Shown here: one piece after another, positions 1 to 10,724 of the stretch
Layout: every line of letters begins with the position of its first letter
Numbering within the stretch: position 1 is the stretch's first letter
Assembly (NCBI GenBank): GCA_015680685.1
Contig: MNCI01011534.1
Span: 378,765 to 442,764 of the forward strand
DNA length: 64,000 nucleotides
Reading direction: 5' to 3'
Origin: Gnetum montanum
Taxonomy: Eukaryota > Streptophyta > Gnetopsida > Gnetales > Gnetaceae
Notes under the pieces: model-generated
What the model saw: the letters and a program-made list of their open reading frames with translations, nothing else
Told to the model about the DNA's origin: nothing
Database searches by the model: none
Program-made: the position numbers and the translations under genes

Positions 1-495
1 TCAATTAAGCAAATCGTTAAATTACATAAGCATGACCCCTTTGAGCATCTGTGTGACATTTGGTAGCTCAGAAATGATTAACGTTTGACAACCCAATGGT
101 GTACACACAAAGTTAAAGATGTGTCTAGGAAGTGGAAATGGTTACTTGTGTTAGTCCAGATTAGACTTTTGGGAATGGTTACTTGTGTTAGGCTAGATTA
201 GACTTTAGTTTCCTTAGCAATTAATCGCTTTTATTTTTAATCACTCTTACTTTTATTCTTGTTCTAGATGAGTAATTCTAGAAAAACACAAAACAATAAA
301 AATCATATGCCTCAGTCACACTTAACCATAAATTAACCTTCCACAAGTGGGACTGGGAAGACAATGAACAAACAACATGCACACACTGTTTAGCTCTAGT
401 GTACTTAGTAATTACAATCTACGGAATTCAACTAGATTGCACATGAACGCTTGTGATTCATATGGTTGGGCGTAGGGGTACCTTGCTGCTCATTA
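1..495 (+). repeat. LTR 3' part, family G (TGATGAG...CTCATCA family)
   Basis: The segment ends with the hallmark 3' end of the most frequent repeat of the window: GGTTGGGCGTAGGGGTACC, then a terminus decayed from CTCATCA to CTCATTA at 489-495. The same end recurs in either orientation at 496-731, 16767, 17707, 29010, 30253, 31242, 36242, 37586, 45281, 45594 and 62014. Its start lies outside the window. No coding capacity is seen. Orientation is set by the gag genes of the complete copies. Confidence 0.75.
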
Positions 496-731
496 GTGAT
501 CAAATTTATAAAACATAAATAAGAAAAATCCTGTCCCTCAATTACACTTAAACCATACCCTTGTGCTTCACAAGTGTAGTTGGGCAGACAACAAACATTC
601 TCAACACTCACTTTGCTTCCTAGAAGAACTAGTGCAATAGAGAACTATAGGTCCATGGAATTCAATCGAATTGCACGTAAACACCTTAGTGATTCGTATG
701 GTTGGGCGTAGGTGTACCTTGCCACCCATCA
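496..731 (+). repeat. Second LTR 3' fragment, family G
   Basis: Positions 520-731 repeat 300-495 in diverged form, including the GGTTGGGCGTAGGTGTACC block, and end in CCCATCA at 725-731. Two LTR ends in the same direction, one after the other, suggest a nested or recombined pair rather than one element. Confidence 0.7.
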
Positions 732-745
732 TCTATGTATGGTAA

Positions 746-1116
746 GTTTTGATACCCCCAAGGTACCAAAACCATTTCGTTTACTAAAAATAGTAAATGA
801 GAATTTTACCCACACTAGGCCTTCCAATAGCAACATTGGACATGTAGGAGTCACACTGAGGTGCATGGGAAATGTTGGGGGATGACACCCACCTTGGGGG
901 TATGCCACCCATGTTGTAGCTATGTTGGGGGGATGGTGCAATGCTGGGAGTGTAGTAGCAACACTAGGGGATAATAATTATATCCCCCAAGGTTGGGCAT
1001 GGGTGTTGTTACACCCCCCTTAGGTGTTTCTAGCATAGCAAATGTTATACCCCCCACAAAACCCAGTAAAATGCTAATTTGGGTAGTCTTAAAGGCATTT
1101 GTAACACCTTGCCCTC

Positions 1117-1166
<50 letters not shown>

Positions 1167-1393
1167 NGCTCCCCGGGCCCCCCAAGCTCAAATAAAGGCA
1201 TAATATGACCTTTTTTTCACTTGGGAGTTGAGGCTTTGACCACTTATGAGGCATTTTTCATCCTTAAAAGCTAAAGTATATGAAATTGCATCTCTTAGAT
1301 TGCAATATTCACATTTTACAATGTAGTTTTAGCCTTGGATTTCATGGGATGAGGGTTAAAAAGGTTACAACATGCATTTTTGGTGGTGTTTCA
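746..1393 (-). repeat. Partial 3' LTR of a Ty3/gypsy element, family D
   Basis: The segment aligns by eye with 14820-15369, the distal part of a complete LTR, from GTTTTGATACCCCCAAGG to a shared end TTTGGTGGTGTTT(C/T)A. It lacks the part matching 14029-14819. Just outside it, on the minus strand, is a polypurine tract, so this is the 3' LTR side of a minus-strand element. It contains a run of G-rich ATGTTGGGGG/ATGACACCCA modules. The homopolymer at 1118 interrupts the alignment. Confidence 0.7.
1118..1167. other. C49 homopolymer and single N (probable assembly artefact)
   Basis: There are 49 consecutive C, one N, then CCCCGGGCCCC. The homologous LTR at 15200-15220 passes straight from the same left flank to the same right flank without this insert. 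A sequencing or gap-closing artefact is the simplest reading. Confidence 0.7.
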
Positions 1394-3175
1394 TTGGCCC
1401 CTCTTTATTGGTGTTTGAAGGATTGACTTGAGAGGCATCGACAAAGAATACAAAACACCATTGTAGGTCTAGCATCGATGTTCCCTCTTGGTGCTTAATT
1501 TAGTCATGTCAAGCCATGCCAAAGAGTGCTTGTGATGATGGGGTAAGGCTATGATGAGGAAATAGTAAAATGGTTATGAAGGTTTGCAATGCATTCCAAG
1601 TGTTGACAACATGGCTACCATGTGGCATAGACATGTTGGTCAATCAACAAGTTTTGGCACTTCGTGTTTTGAGATGTTGGTCACTCGACAAATGTGTTTG
1701 AGGACAACACCTTGCTCCAAGGTTTCTTTGGCCACCAAGCTTCTCCCTTTGTATGTTCAGAGATGTTGACTTGCACTTTTGGTCTTCATTGGTCATTTCG
1801 GCTTCTTGGCAATTTGTTTCTCCATTGTTTTCTTTTTGTTGGGGAAAACCTTCATTGGGTTTCTTTGCCAAGTTTAGTTTGATTTCATTTTCCTACTGAA
1901 TGAGGTGTGTTACATCCAACAAACTAAATGGTGGAGCATGATAAAGGAGATGTCACATGGCCACAATGCCTAAATGTTGAACATAGGTCAACATTGCTAT
2001 TTAAGTGTGACGAAGGTCATTATTAGGCTACGGGGTTAGGTTCAAGGAGAGGTAATGGGATGGAAATGGCATAAGCACTCTTGACACAATAGGACAAGCT
2101 CACTGAATCTTGCGCAATGTGGTCACCTAATGACTTGTTTTTGTAATGAGTTGCACCTTTGCGATGATCCCATGCTTCATCCTACAAGCACAACTCGAAG
2201 AGAACAAAAAACATGACAAGGAAAGAATGTTGTTACAATATGATGTATAGGGCTACATGAGATACCCAGTAAACTAGGCCACAATAGGTCACAATCAGTA
2301 CAACCTAGGGAAATTTGTGTAATGTGCATCAAATTTACGAAGTTCTGTAGTTTGTTCATTGTGCCAACAAAGGAGAGAAAGATAGAGCATGCAAGCTTGC
2401 TTGTTGTAGATCATCAAAGTCATCAACATTAGTTATTTTTTGAAACCTATCAACAATGATAAACAACACTATAAGCAAACATGTGAGTGTTAGATGTAAT
2501 TAGGGCTATGTGATGGCTTCAATGTTATATTGCCAGAAACTTGGCTACATATGTTTTCTCCTTAACATCATGATTTAGATGGGAATTTCGACTAAGGGAT
2601 CCTCTATAATGTTTCTGGCTTTAAGGTCAATGGTCATTGGGCTACTTCAAGGTGTTATAGTTGTATAGTAGAATGATTTCAGGCTTAAGGCTTAGGTACA
2701 TAATAAGGTCAAGTTGGTCTGACAACATCATGAGATGAGGTTATTTAAGCTTTAAGGCTAGTTGAGTTTGCTTCCTCATCATCCTAACTTCATCATGCAT
2801 GACAACATAAGCACATCAAATGGCACCTGCATAATAAAATGATTAAATAATGTCAAAGTAATGTTAAATACTTTAGTAATAATTCATAAATGGGTCAAAA
2901 CATACTAAATCAAAGGTCAAACAAGGTTAAAATGTGGTTAATAAAGTTTATAAGGGGTAGGTTAAAGCAAATAGGGTGAAACATAGGTCAAATGATGCAT
3001 AATGGGATCAAATGAATGCCAAATTATGGTCAAAACCATATAAAGTGATGTCAAATAAGATCAAGCATGGCTATGTTGGTGTCAAAGGTCACAATTAATG
3101 TCAAATCAAGTAAATGAAGGTCCAAGTAATGCCAAGTTACAGAAGAATGCAATCACATAAGGTTACATTTTACCA
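1394..3175 (-). mobile_element. 3' internal domain of a D/C-type LTR element, non-coding
   Basis: On the minus strand the first bases next to the LTR read AAAGAGGGGCCAA (1394-1406), a good polypurine tract. The rest aligns in patches with 49494-50620 inside element C: the 'aaagaataca..aacaccat' block at 1445-1470, and a block around 2140-2260 matching 50330-50480. No gene is recognised. Small open frames here (for example 1584-1769 and 2177-2359) show no family signature and are not called. Confidence 0.65.
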
Positions 3176-3272
3176 GTTTTAGGTCTTAGTGGGCTATGTT
3201 GCCAATTTAAGGCCTTGGCAAGCCATGATATTGCTAGTTTAAGGTCTTGGTAGGCCATGTTAGGGGCCTATT
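3176..3272. repeat. Short array of ~30-35 bp repeats (array 1)
   Basis: Three diverged units of the form AGTTTAAGGTCTTGGTAGGCC follow one another. The same unit forms longer arrays at 9276-9470 and 50628-51030. It is therefore a built-in minisatellite of this LTR-element group, placed between coding region and 3' end. Confidence 0.75.
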
Positions 3273-4150
3273 TAGCTAGGCAAGGTTACTAGAGGGCAAA
3301 AGTAAGATGAGACTTGTTAAAACATGGTAAAATGAAGTTATAATAAGGTAAAAGGTAGGGTAAAAATCAAGTTAAAATTATTTTAAATGTGGTATGCTAG
3401 GTAAGGCTGGGCTAAATGATATTAAATTAAATAAATATTCAACAAGGTTTTCCTTCTTCTTCTTTTTAATGGTTTAAGGGAGGTTAATCTGCAACAAGTT
3501 TGAGAATTTTTTCATGGTGACCAACATGGCCCCAGCGTGTTGGGTGGCGGTGGGGCAAGTGGTAACCACATCGGCCAGTATGAGCCAGCAAGGGTTTTAG
3601 GCAGGCGGTGGAAATAGTGGTGGTGGCAGTGGAAACAACACATAACACGGTGGCGATGAAGGTGAGGGTTTCAGCTGGTAGTAGGATCGCAGATAGCATG
3701 CGGTAGACACTGTGGTACAGGCAGCGGTGTGAAAGATGGTGGAATGGCAGGTGAAGAGCTCACCATGGTGGATCGTTGATGAGGACAGCACCAGCGTAAT
3801 GTCAGGCTTCTGCGGTCCCAAGATGAGATATGGGTCTTTAACACTTGGTGTAGTGGCCAATATTGGTGCTCTGGTGGCTCTCCAGGCACGAGCTCCTGCA
3901 TCGCCTCTCCTGCTGAAGGCATAGGATTAGTGTTAAGACACTAAGGGAGGTAAGCATCCTGGAGGAGGAGGAGGGCACTTGTTGAAAAGATCGTTGGCAG
4001 TGTCAACTCTGAAATTGTCCCTATTTGGCTGAACATTGACAAAGCAGTAGCAGGCATCTGTAGCAGAGAAATAAGCTTGGACTGAGCTCACCGAACCACA
4101 GCAAGCGGCCGAATAGCATGGCCCGAGCAGGAGAGGTCATAGGGCTAAGA
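3273..4150. other. No recognised gene; GC-rich patch at 3490-3990
   Basis: 3273-3480 is AT-rich filler. 3490-3990 is GC-rich with GGTGG/GGCGG runs and open frames on both strands. None has a signature I recognise, and overlapping open frames on both strands are expected from such composition. Confidence 0.5.
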
Positions 4151-4184
4151 TGATGGAGGTCATTCGGCCAGTTTACAAAACCAT

Positions 4185-4725
4185 TATTCAAGAACCTTTC
4201 TTCTGTGGTTGTTATCTTACATTTAGGAGACAATGATATGTTGGGAACTTTACCACGGTGGTTTACTAATGTCACCAATCTAAAGGAGTTTAGCATCAGT
4301 GGTATAAGTGGTCCTTTGCTTTTGCACTTTTAGAAGTTGATACCTCTACATAGGATACATTTACAAGGAGATTTCACAGGAAGAGTGTCCATAGCCCTAT
4401 CAAGGCTCCTCAATTTGAAACAACTTTGGTTGCAAAGTGATTATCTTGATGGTGAAATCCCAAGTGCTCTTGGAAATCCCTCCAAACTTGTGGACTTAAT
4501 CTTGACTAGGAGAGGGCTTATAGGGCATATTCCAGCAGCAATGGTAGAGCTTAAGCAACTTTAGTACTTGTCTCTAACCTTAGACAATGTATCGGGTTAA
4601 ATACTTGCTCAACTAGGAAATCTCAGTCAACTATGGTAGATTGAATTGAAAGGACAGAATTTGGCAGGCAACATTCCCATAGAGTTTTGCAGATTGTCTA
4701 AATTGGAGCATTTTTATCTCACTTT
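4185..4725 (+). pseudogene. LRR receptor-like protein/kinase pseudogene fragment (LRRs only)
   Basis: Plant-type leucine-rich repeats can be read across this stretch in shifting frames: LHLGDNDMLGTLPRWF (from about 4210), then RLLNLKQLWLQSDYLDGEIP (around 4400-4465), ALGNPSKLVDLIL, GHIPAAMVELKQL, and after a stop LAQLGNLSQLW and GQNLAGNIPIEF (to about 4690). The xxLxxLxxLxLxxNxLxGxIP pattern is that of extracellular LRRs of plant LRR-RLK/RLP proteins. At least three in-frame stops are present, and no signal peptide, membrane segment or kinase domain was found nearby. The family is clear; the subfamily is not. Dead, truncated copy. Confidence 0.85.
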
Positions 4726-5561
4726 TTGTTTGTTTTTTTAAAATTTCTGGAATGGTATAGGATGATGCAACAATTCTTTAACAAGTTGAAAAAGGCTCAA
4801 ATAATGACCACAAATATTTACTTGTAAAGTGTAAATATTATCTATGACATAAACGGTTTTCATGTTAAAGGAAGAAAAGTTGCATTTTAGAAAGTGGAAA
4901 ATTTGGAGAAACTTGGTCTCTCATTCATATCCATTTATTTATCTAAGTTTAAAATTTGAAGAAGATTGAAATTATTTTGAACACCAAAACCATCATTATT
5001 TTGATTTTGAACAACTAACAAATTTGCTTTTGCATGATGAGTCTACTTTGCTTTATCCATGATCATCATCATTTTTCTTTTGTTAGTATTCACTTGTTTA
5101 CATGTCTCTCTAATGTTGATAGTAATGAAGTTGGCAATAATGCTAGCAATAACGTTGATGACATTGATCTCTTTCTCCCCGCTTATGGCTCAGTCTCTAG
5201 CTATGTCTAGGTCTTTGATTATTGTTGTATCTATTTTCATTTAGTTATATTAGTCACAAACACCACACATTGTCTTTGTTTTTGCATGTTACACAAGGAA
5301 AACATGTTTTTGGACATTTATGTACATATATGGTTGTTTCATCGTACTGTGTGATTTCGACTACATGTTAGTTTTAAATTCTTATGTTTTATATGTTTCA
5401 TATAAACATAACTGGTAAATGTAACAAGGTCATAAACTAAAACTGGTAGATAAAATGTGACATGATGACAATTGTAAACCAAGGTATACACATATAAGTA
5501 AACTTACATACGATAGTGTTGGCACATTTTGGCCATTTCATGGAACAGGTTGATTTAAACA
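4726..5561. other. No gene seen
   Basis: AT-rich DNA. The short open frame at 5059-5244 encodes a hydrophobic peptide of low complexity and is unlikely to be a gene. The stretch could hold decayed intron sequence of the flanking pseudogenes. Confidence 0.4.
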
Positions 5562-5830
5562 AAGGAGAAATTATTCCTACCATTTACCAGAAACCATGAA
5601 TATGTGAAGGAATTTAAACAAGCTCATTGAAGGGATGATGACATTGCAATTGTGAATGCTGACATGATTTATTGGGAAGCCATGGACATTTGATACTTTT
5701 GAGAATGCTTTCAAGGTGCTACAACAAGATGTTTCGATAAAAAATAATGCTCCTGGTGGCATGGTTGAGTTTAAGAAATCATTGACGTTGAGTTTCCTTT
5801 TCAAATTCTTTGGGTGTCTGAAAAGGAGTG
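5562..5830 (+). pseudogene. Xanthine dehydrogenase fragment, FAD-domain region
   Basis: Two adjacent pieces match the FAD-binding/CO-dehydrogenase-flavoprotein region of plant xanthine dehydrogenase (purine catabolism, xanthine to urate, a molybdoenzyme). The first (5577-5666) reads LPFTRNHEYVKEFKQAH, a stop, then RDDDIAIVNA. The second (5671-5820) reads IGKPWTFDTFENAFKVLQ followed by NNAPGGMVEFKKSLTLSF. In the family these are separated by a few dozen residues, missing here. An in-frame TGA and this deletion make it non-functional. It lies just upstream of, and in the same direction as, a fragment from the N-terminus of the same protein, so the order is reversed relative to the gene. Confidence 0.85.
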
Positions 5831-5872
5831 GGTCTTCCAATCGCTCATTTTTCAGCAAAGCTTCAAGTTTAG

Positions 5873-6418
5873 GACTTACGGGTACAAAACGTGGCTATGG
5901 AGAAGGTGGTTGTGGAGCATGCATTGTTCTTGTGTCTCATTATGATCCAGAAAAAAAAATCAATACATCGAGTTATCAATGGATGTTTGGCTCCATTTTA
6001 TTCTATAGAGGAAATGCATGTAATTACTGTGGAGGGTGTAGAAAATGAACAAAAGCTTCATCCTATCCAGAAACTATTGGCTAAATCTCATGGATCTCAA
6101 TGTGGATTCTACAAACCAGGTTTTATAATGTCCATGTATACCATATTAAGGTCTTCTAAGAGCCCACCTGAACAAGGTCAAATTGAAGATTGTCTTGCAG
6201 GAAACTTGTGCCGTTGCACAGGCTATAGACCAATCCTTAAGACTGATAACAGTTTGTATATTAAAAATAGTTCAGGAGTTTTAGAACATTTAACATTCAT
6301 TTTCCCTTCAATAGAAAAGCCTTGTGAATGTTGGTAGGAAGTTAAAAATATGAACGGTGAGACAGAAACCATTGAAACCCTATGCAAAACCGTTGCTAGA
6401 AGAAAACCATTTTTCAGA
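5873..6418 (+). pseudogene. Xanthine dehydrogenase fragment, N-terminal 2Fe-2S domains
   Basis: After a good splice-acceptor context (TTTAG at 5868-5872) the frame reads GLTGTKRGYGEGGCGACIVL. A shift at the A9 run (5951-5959) leads to NGCLAPFYSIEEMHVITVEG, then HGSQCGFYKPGFIMSMY, CLAGNLCRCTGYRPI, and a tail ending PSIEKPCECW before a stop at about 6337. A weaker continuation (NGETETIETLCKTVARRKPF) reaches about 6418. These are the plant-type ferredoxin and the second 2Fe-2S helical domains. Two iron-sulphur cysteines are Tyr here (RGYGEGG, CGFYKP), besides the frameshift. Aldehyde oxidase is the paralogous alternative; the GLTGTK..GEGGCGAC and CLAGNLCRCTGYRPI wording favours xanthine dehydrogenase. 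Confidence 0.88.
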
Positions 6419-6599
6419 ACAATGCAAAAAAAAGCAAAGATCAGGAGGAGCAACGCAGAAAAAAGGATTTGCTGTGCTTAAAATCGAAAGCAAAAATGAT
6501 GTTCATGTGTTGAATTGCTGTGTTCAATCCAAATCTGTGCTAAGATGCCGTGAGGGTTCCAACAAGAAGTTTGCATGATGCCAGCATTTTTTCAAACAG

Positions 6600-7500
6600 A
6601 TCAGCAACGCCTGCAATTCTCGATCGATGGCACAACCCTCTTCCTGCGCCGGTGTCGCGAGCAAAAAAATGTTCAAGATTAGTGTGGTGGCTGGAAAAAC
6701 ATTACGGGTGGCACTGGAGATGAAAGCCCGAGAATTTTGTAGAATGGGGCACCACTGCCAGCCATTTCTGTTAGGGTTAATTTGTTTGCAAACGCGCGGC
6801 CTTGTGAGGATGTGCTTGTTGAGAAGGAGCTGAAGCCAAAGTCGTCAAAACCTACACCAAAGAAAACCCTCATCAAGTCAACGATCGCATGCTCTGCCAT
6901 TGTTTTAAAAACAGATAAAAGGCAGAAACAAGTTACTTTCCTGACTAATAAATGATGCTTTATAACCTTGGTAATGATAATAAAAATCATGAAAGACAAA
7001 TCCGAAACACCAGACGCGTGAGTCAAGGCCAAGGCCTCGCTCCACAACGCGCGAGCGGAGGACAGAGGCACAGCGGCAGATGAAGAGGACGACGATGGCA
7101 TCGGCACGGCGTTGTGGACGTACACCGACAGAAATGCGCGGCCGCGGCGTTCACGAAAATGGCCATGGCGTAGTGAGGTCATCAGGGTTTTTCGCAGGTT
7201 TCTGCAGCAAGGGTTTGTAGGGTTTCGAGTCAGAATCAAAATTTCCAGCAGAGCAGCGGCAGCAGAGCAACGGCAGCGCAATGGAGGCCGAGCGGTGGTG
7301 GAATGGTGGCCGTCATGGCCGTTGTCACCAACTGAACCGTGAAACGTGGCCCCTGCGAGAGCCGAAGCCATACGAAACATCTGCAGCGACATCAGGCAAC
7401 GTCCATGCTACGGTATTAGCAAAGACAATATTGATAATCAGCGTGAAGATGAATCTGAATATTGCCTCTGGTGTTGGGAGGTCAATGACTTGAAGGTGCT
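6600..7500. other. GC-rich unassigned region with long open frames on both strands
   Basis: Base composition is far richer in GC than the surroundings. The longest frame is on the minus strand (6679-7392, 237 codons), low in complexity (Ala/Ser-rich with a poly-Ser stretch) and without any domain I recognise. Plus-strand frames overlap it. It could be a decayed first exon or promoter of a host gene or captured DNA; I cannot assign it. Confidence 0.35.
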
Positions 7501-7955
7501 TCCGAAGTCCTAGCGTGAGTTTATTACCATTAAAAGGAAATGTTGAAAGAAGATCAAAGAACAAATGTCCGCTTTGTCAAATATGGTATTTGCATTGTCA
7601 ACTAAATGTGGAGGCGGCATAAACTTATCCAAAGTAGAGGAAAGGCTTATGAAGATGGATGATGAAATGAGCAACAACTCCATGGTTACTATCTCTACTA
7701 CTATGATATAAATAACAATAAAATATTTTATGATTTAAAAAGGAAAGGACAATTATGGGATATTTGTGTGACATCCTATAAAAGGAGACATTTGGCTATT
7801 ATCCCTTTTATTCTTATGGAAGTTGTAACTTCCTATGATAGTTACAACTATAAAATTTATAATTAATTTTAATTTGGATTATCATGAAGACACATGTCAG
7901 ATGCAGCATTTTTATCTCTTTTGTGGTTGCAACCACCCAAAATTGTTGTAACTTA
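7501..7955. other. AT-rich stretch up to the gap; possible promoter-like TATA
   Basis: A short frame from about 7560 ends at a TAA near 7710 and has no known relatives that I can name. CTATAAAAGGAGAC at about 7777 resembles a TATA box, as in LTR promoters, but no LTR ends could be placed because the N gap begins at 7956. Confidence 0.3.
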
Positions 7956-8807
7956 NNNNNNNNNNNNNNNNNNNNNNNNNNNNNNNNNNNNNNNNNNNNN
8001 NNNNNNNNNNNNNNNNNNNNNNNNNNNNNNNNNNNNNNNNNNNNNNNNNNNNNNNNNNNNNNNNNNNNNNNNNNNNNNNNNNNNNNNNNNNNNNNNNNNN
8101 NNNNNNNNNNNNNNNNNNNNNNNNNNNNNNNNNNNNNNNNNNNNNNNNNNNNNNNNNNNNNNNNNNNNNNNNNNNNNNNNNNNNNNNNNNNNNNNNNNNN
8201 NNNNNNNNNNNNNNNNNNNNNNNNNNNNNNNNNNNNNNNNNNNNNNNNNNNNNNNNNNNNNNNNNNNNNNNNNNNNNNNNNNNNNNNNNNNNNNNNNNNN
8301 NNNNNNNNNNNNNNNNNNNNNNNNNNNNNNNNNNNNNNNNNNNNNNNNNNNNNNNNNNNNNNNNNNNNNNNNNNNNNNNNNNNNNNNNNNNNNNNNNNNN
8401 NNNNNNNNNNNNNNNNNNNNNNNNNNNNNNNNNNNNNNNNNNNNNNNNNNNNNNNNNNNNNNNNNNNNNNNNNNNNNNNNNNNNNNNNNNNNNNNNNNNN
8501 NNNNNNNNNNNNNNNNNNNNNNNNNNNNNNNNNNNNNNNNNNNNNNNNNNNNNNNNNNNNNNNNNNNNNNNNNNNNNNNNNNNNNNNNNNNNNNNNNNNN
8601 NNNNNNNNNNNNNNNNNNNNNNNNNNNNNNNNNNNNNNNNNNNNNNNNNNNNNNNNNNNNNNNNNNNNNNNNNNNNNNNNNNNNNNNNNNNNNNNNNNNN
8701 NNNNNNNNNNNNNNNNNNNNNNNNNNNNNNNNNNNNNNNNNNNNNNNNNNNNNNNNNNNNNNNNNNNNNNNNNNNNNNNNNNNNNNNNNNNNNNNNNNNN
8801 NNNNNNN
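7956..8807. other. Assembly gap (852 N)
   Basis: Unbroken run of N. Open frames drawn across it carry no information. Confidence 0.99.
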
Positions 8808-9275
8808 TTGTGGAACTATCTCTTTCTCTGGGGAAAATTAGGAGTAGATTGCAGAGTTGTGCTCAAATGTTTTTGCAAAATTTTATTTGTTACAAGTAGG
8901 TATTATAAGGACCGTGTAGACTAGGAAGTTGAACAAAATAGGAAATTTTTAACAACTCACAGTACTTGGCAAAGTTGGTTGAATCTCTTTAAAGTAAGTC
9001 ATTTGTAGTTTACATACAACGCAATCGTTACATTTCTCACAACCGCACGCCGCAACAGCACATACACATACTCACATTAACTACTAAGTTTATTTAGAGG
9101 TATCTGGGCCTTGGTGTTGCCAGAGACCAGCAGGCACCTAAATCCTGTTCAAGGACACTCGTTGGCGGTCGCGTCCCAAAAGGTCGCCAACAGATAGCTA
9201 TCAAGTAGATTGGCTTAAGTAAACTCGCATATGATGCTATCTAGTAGATTGGCTAAAAGGTCATTATGCTCATTA
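8808..9275. other. No gene; short inverted repeat and a 17-bp direct repeat
   Basis: A 7-bp inverted repeat GTTGGCG/CGCCAAC lies at about 9162-9192, followed by two copies of TAGATTGGCT about 35 bp apart (about 9207 and 9244). No coding signal was found. The stretch forms the right edge of the gene-fragment island. Confidence 0.4.
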
Positions 9276-9470
9276 GTTTTAGGTTCTAACAAGTCATTGC
9301 TTCACCAATTTTAGGCCCTGGCAGACCCTAATGTTGCCAATTTTTTGGCCATAGTGGTTCGTATTGCTAGTTTTAAGTCATGGCAGGCCATGTATTGCCC
9401 ATTTTAGGCCATGACAGGCCATGAGTTGCTAGTTTTAGCCCTTAGTAGGCCATGGTCCATACTTGCCTAA
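9276..9470. repeat. Array of ~30 bp repeats (array 2)
   Basis: About six diverged units of the form AGTTTTAGGCCATGGCAGGCC. They are the same unit as at 3176 and 50628, but with TTTTAGG instead of TTTAAGG in most copies. The array lies 3' of the protease remnant on the minus strand. Confidence 0.75.
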
Positions 9471-9732
9471 CAAGTATGGGATGCTCTTGAGAGAGTGTAT
9501 AAGGCTAAAACCAATAATAAAGCATGATACAATGTTGCAAAAGTAAACAAACAACTGTTAATAAAAGAAGTGATAAGGTGTTCACTATGAACTCATTGTT
9601 TGAATTTTGAGAAGTCAGGGAATCTGTTGATACAACTTTATGTTCACCACCTTTCTTGTTAATCATGGTGATGTTGTTGGCATCATTTTTGTCCTTATTG
9701 TTAGTGGCCCTAGATTGAGTATCAAGAGTTTC

Positions 9733-10465
9733 TTATTGAAACTCTAGCTCCAAATCTCGATTAATGTTGAAATAGTTAATTGAAGGTAGCAGCATGTTGT
9801 CTCCACAAGTGATGATTTCCCCTTCCTCATAAGGCAAGTAAATCTCTTGATGTATAGGGGATGAGACCATATGAAGCTTTGCTAACCATGACATTCCTAA
9901 GATTAAGTTGAAGCTGGGGGTCTCTTCAACCACTAGTAAGTTGGTAGATGTGGGGAATTGCTCTCCAGCTATGAAATCCAAGGAGATGGAACTTCACATC
10001 GTCACTCATGATCCATTGAATGATTTAAGTGTTAAGGTAGTAGTTTCTTGGATATTCTTAGTTAAGCCTAGTTTATCAATTGAATGATTTAAGTGTTAAG
10101 GTAGTAGTTTCTTGGATATTCTTAGTTAAGCCTAGTTTATCAACAGTGGAAAATGATACCACATTAGTTGCTACCCCATCATCTACATGAACACAATGAA
10201 TCTTACACCTACCAACATGTATGGTAAAAATGAGAGGATTAGATAACACTTCTTTGTTTCTAGAGTTGATCTTCACCTTACTGTCATGAAAGTTGAGCAT
10301 TGGTTGATGCCCGTTTTCCCTAAGTGAAGCTTGTTCAATGACAGAGTGGATTGATTCCTTGTTGGCCAACATGTCTCTGCTCACAAGGATAGAAGTTAAT
10401 ACTTGAGCTAGTGTATCTTTGTGAGCAAGAGAATTCATGACCACGTAATACAAGTTTGGTAACAT
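9733..10465 (-). pseudogene. Retroviral-type aspartic protease of element D
   Basis: The upstream piece (10076-10465) contains FTIHVGRCKIHCVHVDDGVA and then STVDKLGL, the position of the active-site D(S/T)G loop. The loop reads DDG, so the hydroxyl residue is lost. The downstream piece (9733-9981), in another frame, reads PSFNLILGMSWLAKLHMV, typical of the C-terminal half of plant Ty3/gypsy proteases. The two halves are separated by a perfect 64-bp duplication at 10016-10143 that breaks the frame. Its role would be to process Gag-Pol. No RT follows. Confidence 0.85.
10016..10143. repeat. Perfect 64-bp tandem duplication
   Basis: Positions 10016-10079 and 10080-10143 are identical by eye (unit starts TTGAATGATTTAAG, ends GTTTATCAA). 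The unit is not a multiple of three, so it frameshifts the protease. Perfect identity within an otherwise decayed element implies a recent event or an assembly duplication. Confidence 0.9.
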
Positions 10466-10724
10466 GTTCTTTTGTTTTAGGGATCATTTGGCTTGGTCCA
10501 TGGTTATGAGGAAGCCCTTCCCCTTGGTGTGTAACCTTTTGACCTTAGTGGGCTTAACTTCCTCCATCCTTCCTAGGATTTGTGGCTTAGGTTTTTGTGC
10601 ATGGACCTAGGGCCCCTTGTCCATTAGTGTAGTTGGTCTTAATGTAGGTTGTTTAGAAGCCTTTTTTTCATTGGTTACCTTCAGTGGACTATGTTGTAGG
10701 TTTAGTGGCAAGTTGATTTCATTG

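Noticed and set aside
920-1254. Gly- and Pro-rich frames over the poly-C run
   Set aside because: Produced by the C49 homopolymer; the homologous LTR lacks it.
5059-5244. Small membrane protein
   Set aside because: 61 hydrophobic codons in AT-rich DNA, no homologous signal or context; chance frame likely.
6679-7392. 237-codon minus-strand frame as a real gene
   Set aside because: Low-complexity Ala/Ser-rich reading in GC-rich DNA with overlapping frames on the other strand; no domain, no supporting splice structure.
7884-8924. Long open frames across the N gap
   Set aside because: Almost the whole frame is N; the flanks add only a few dozen codons without any signature.
9162-9275. Helitron 3' end
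   Set aside because: A short hairpin is present but no CTRR terminus at the right distance and no paired 5' end were found.
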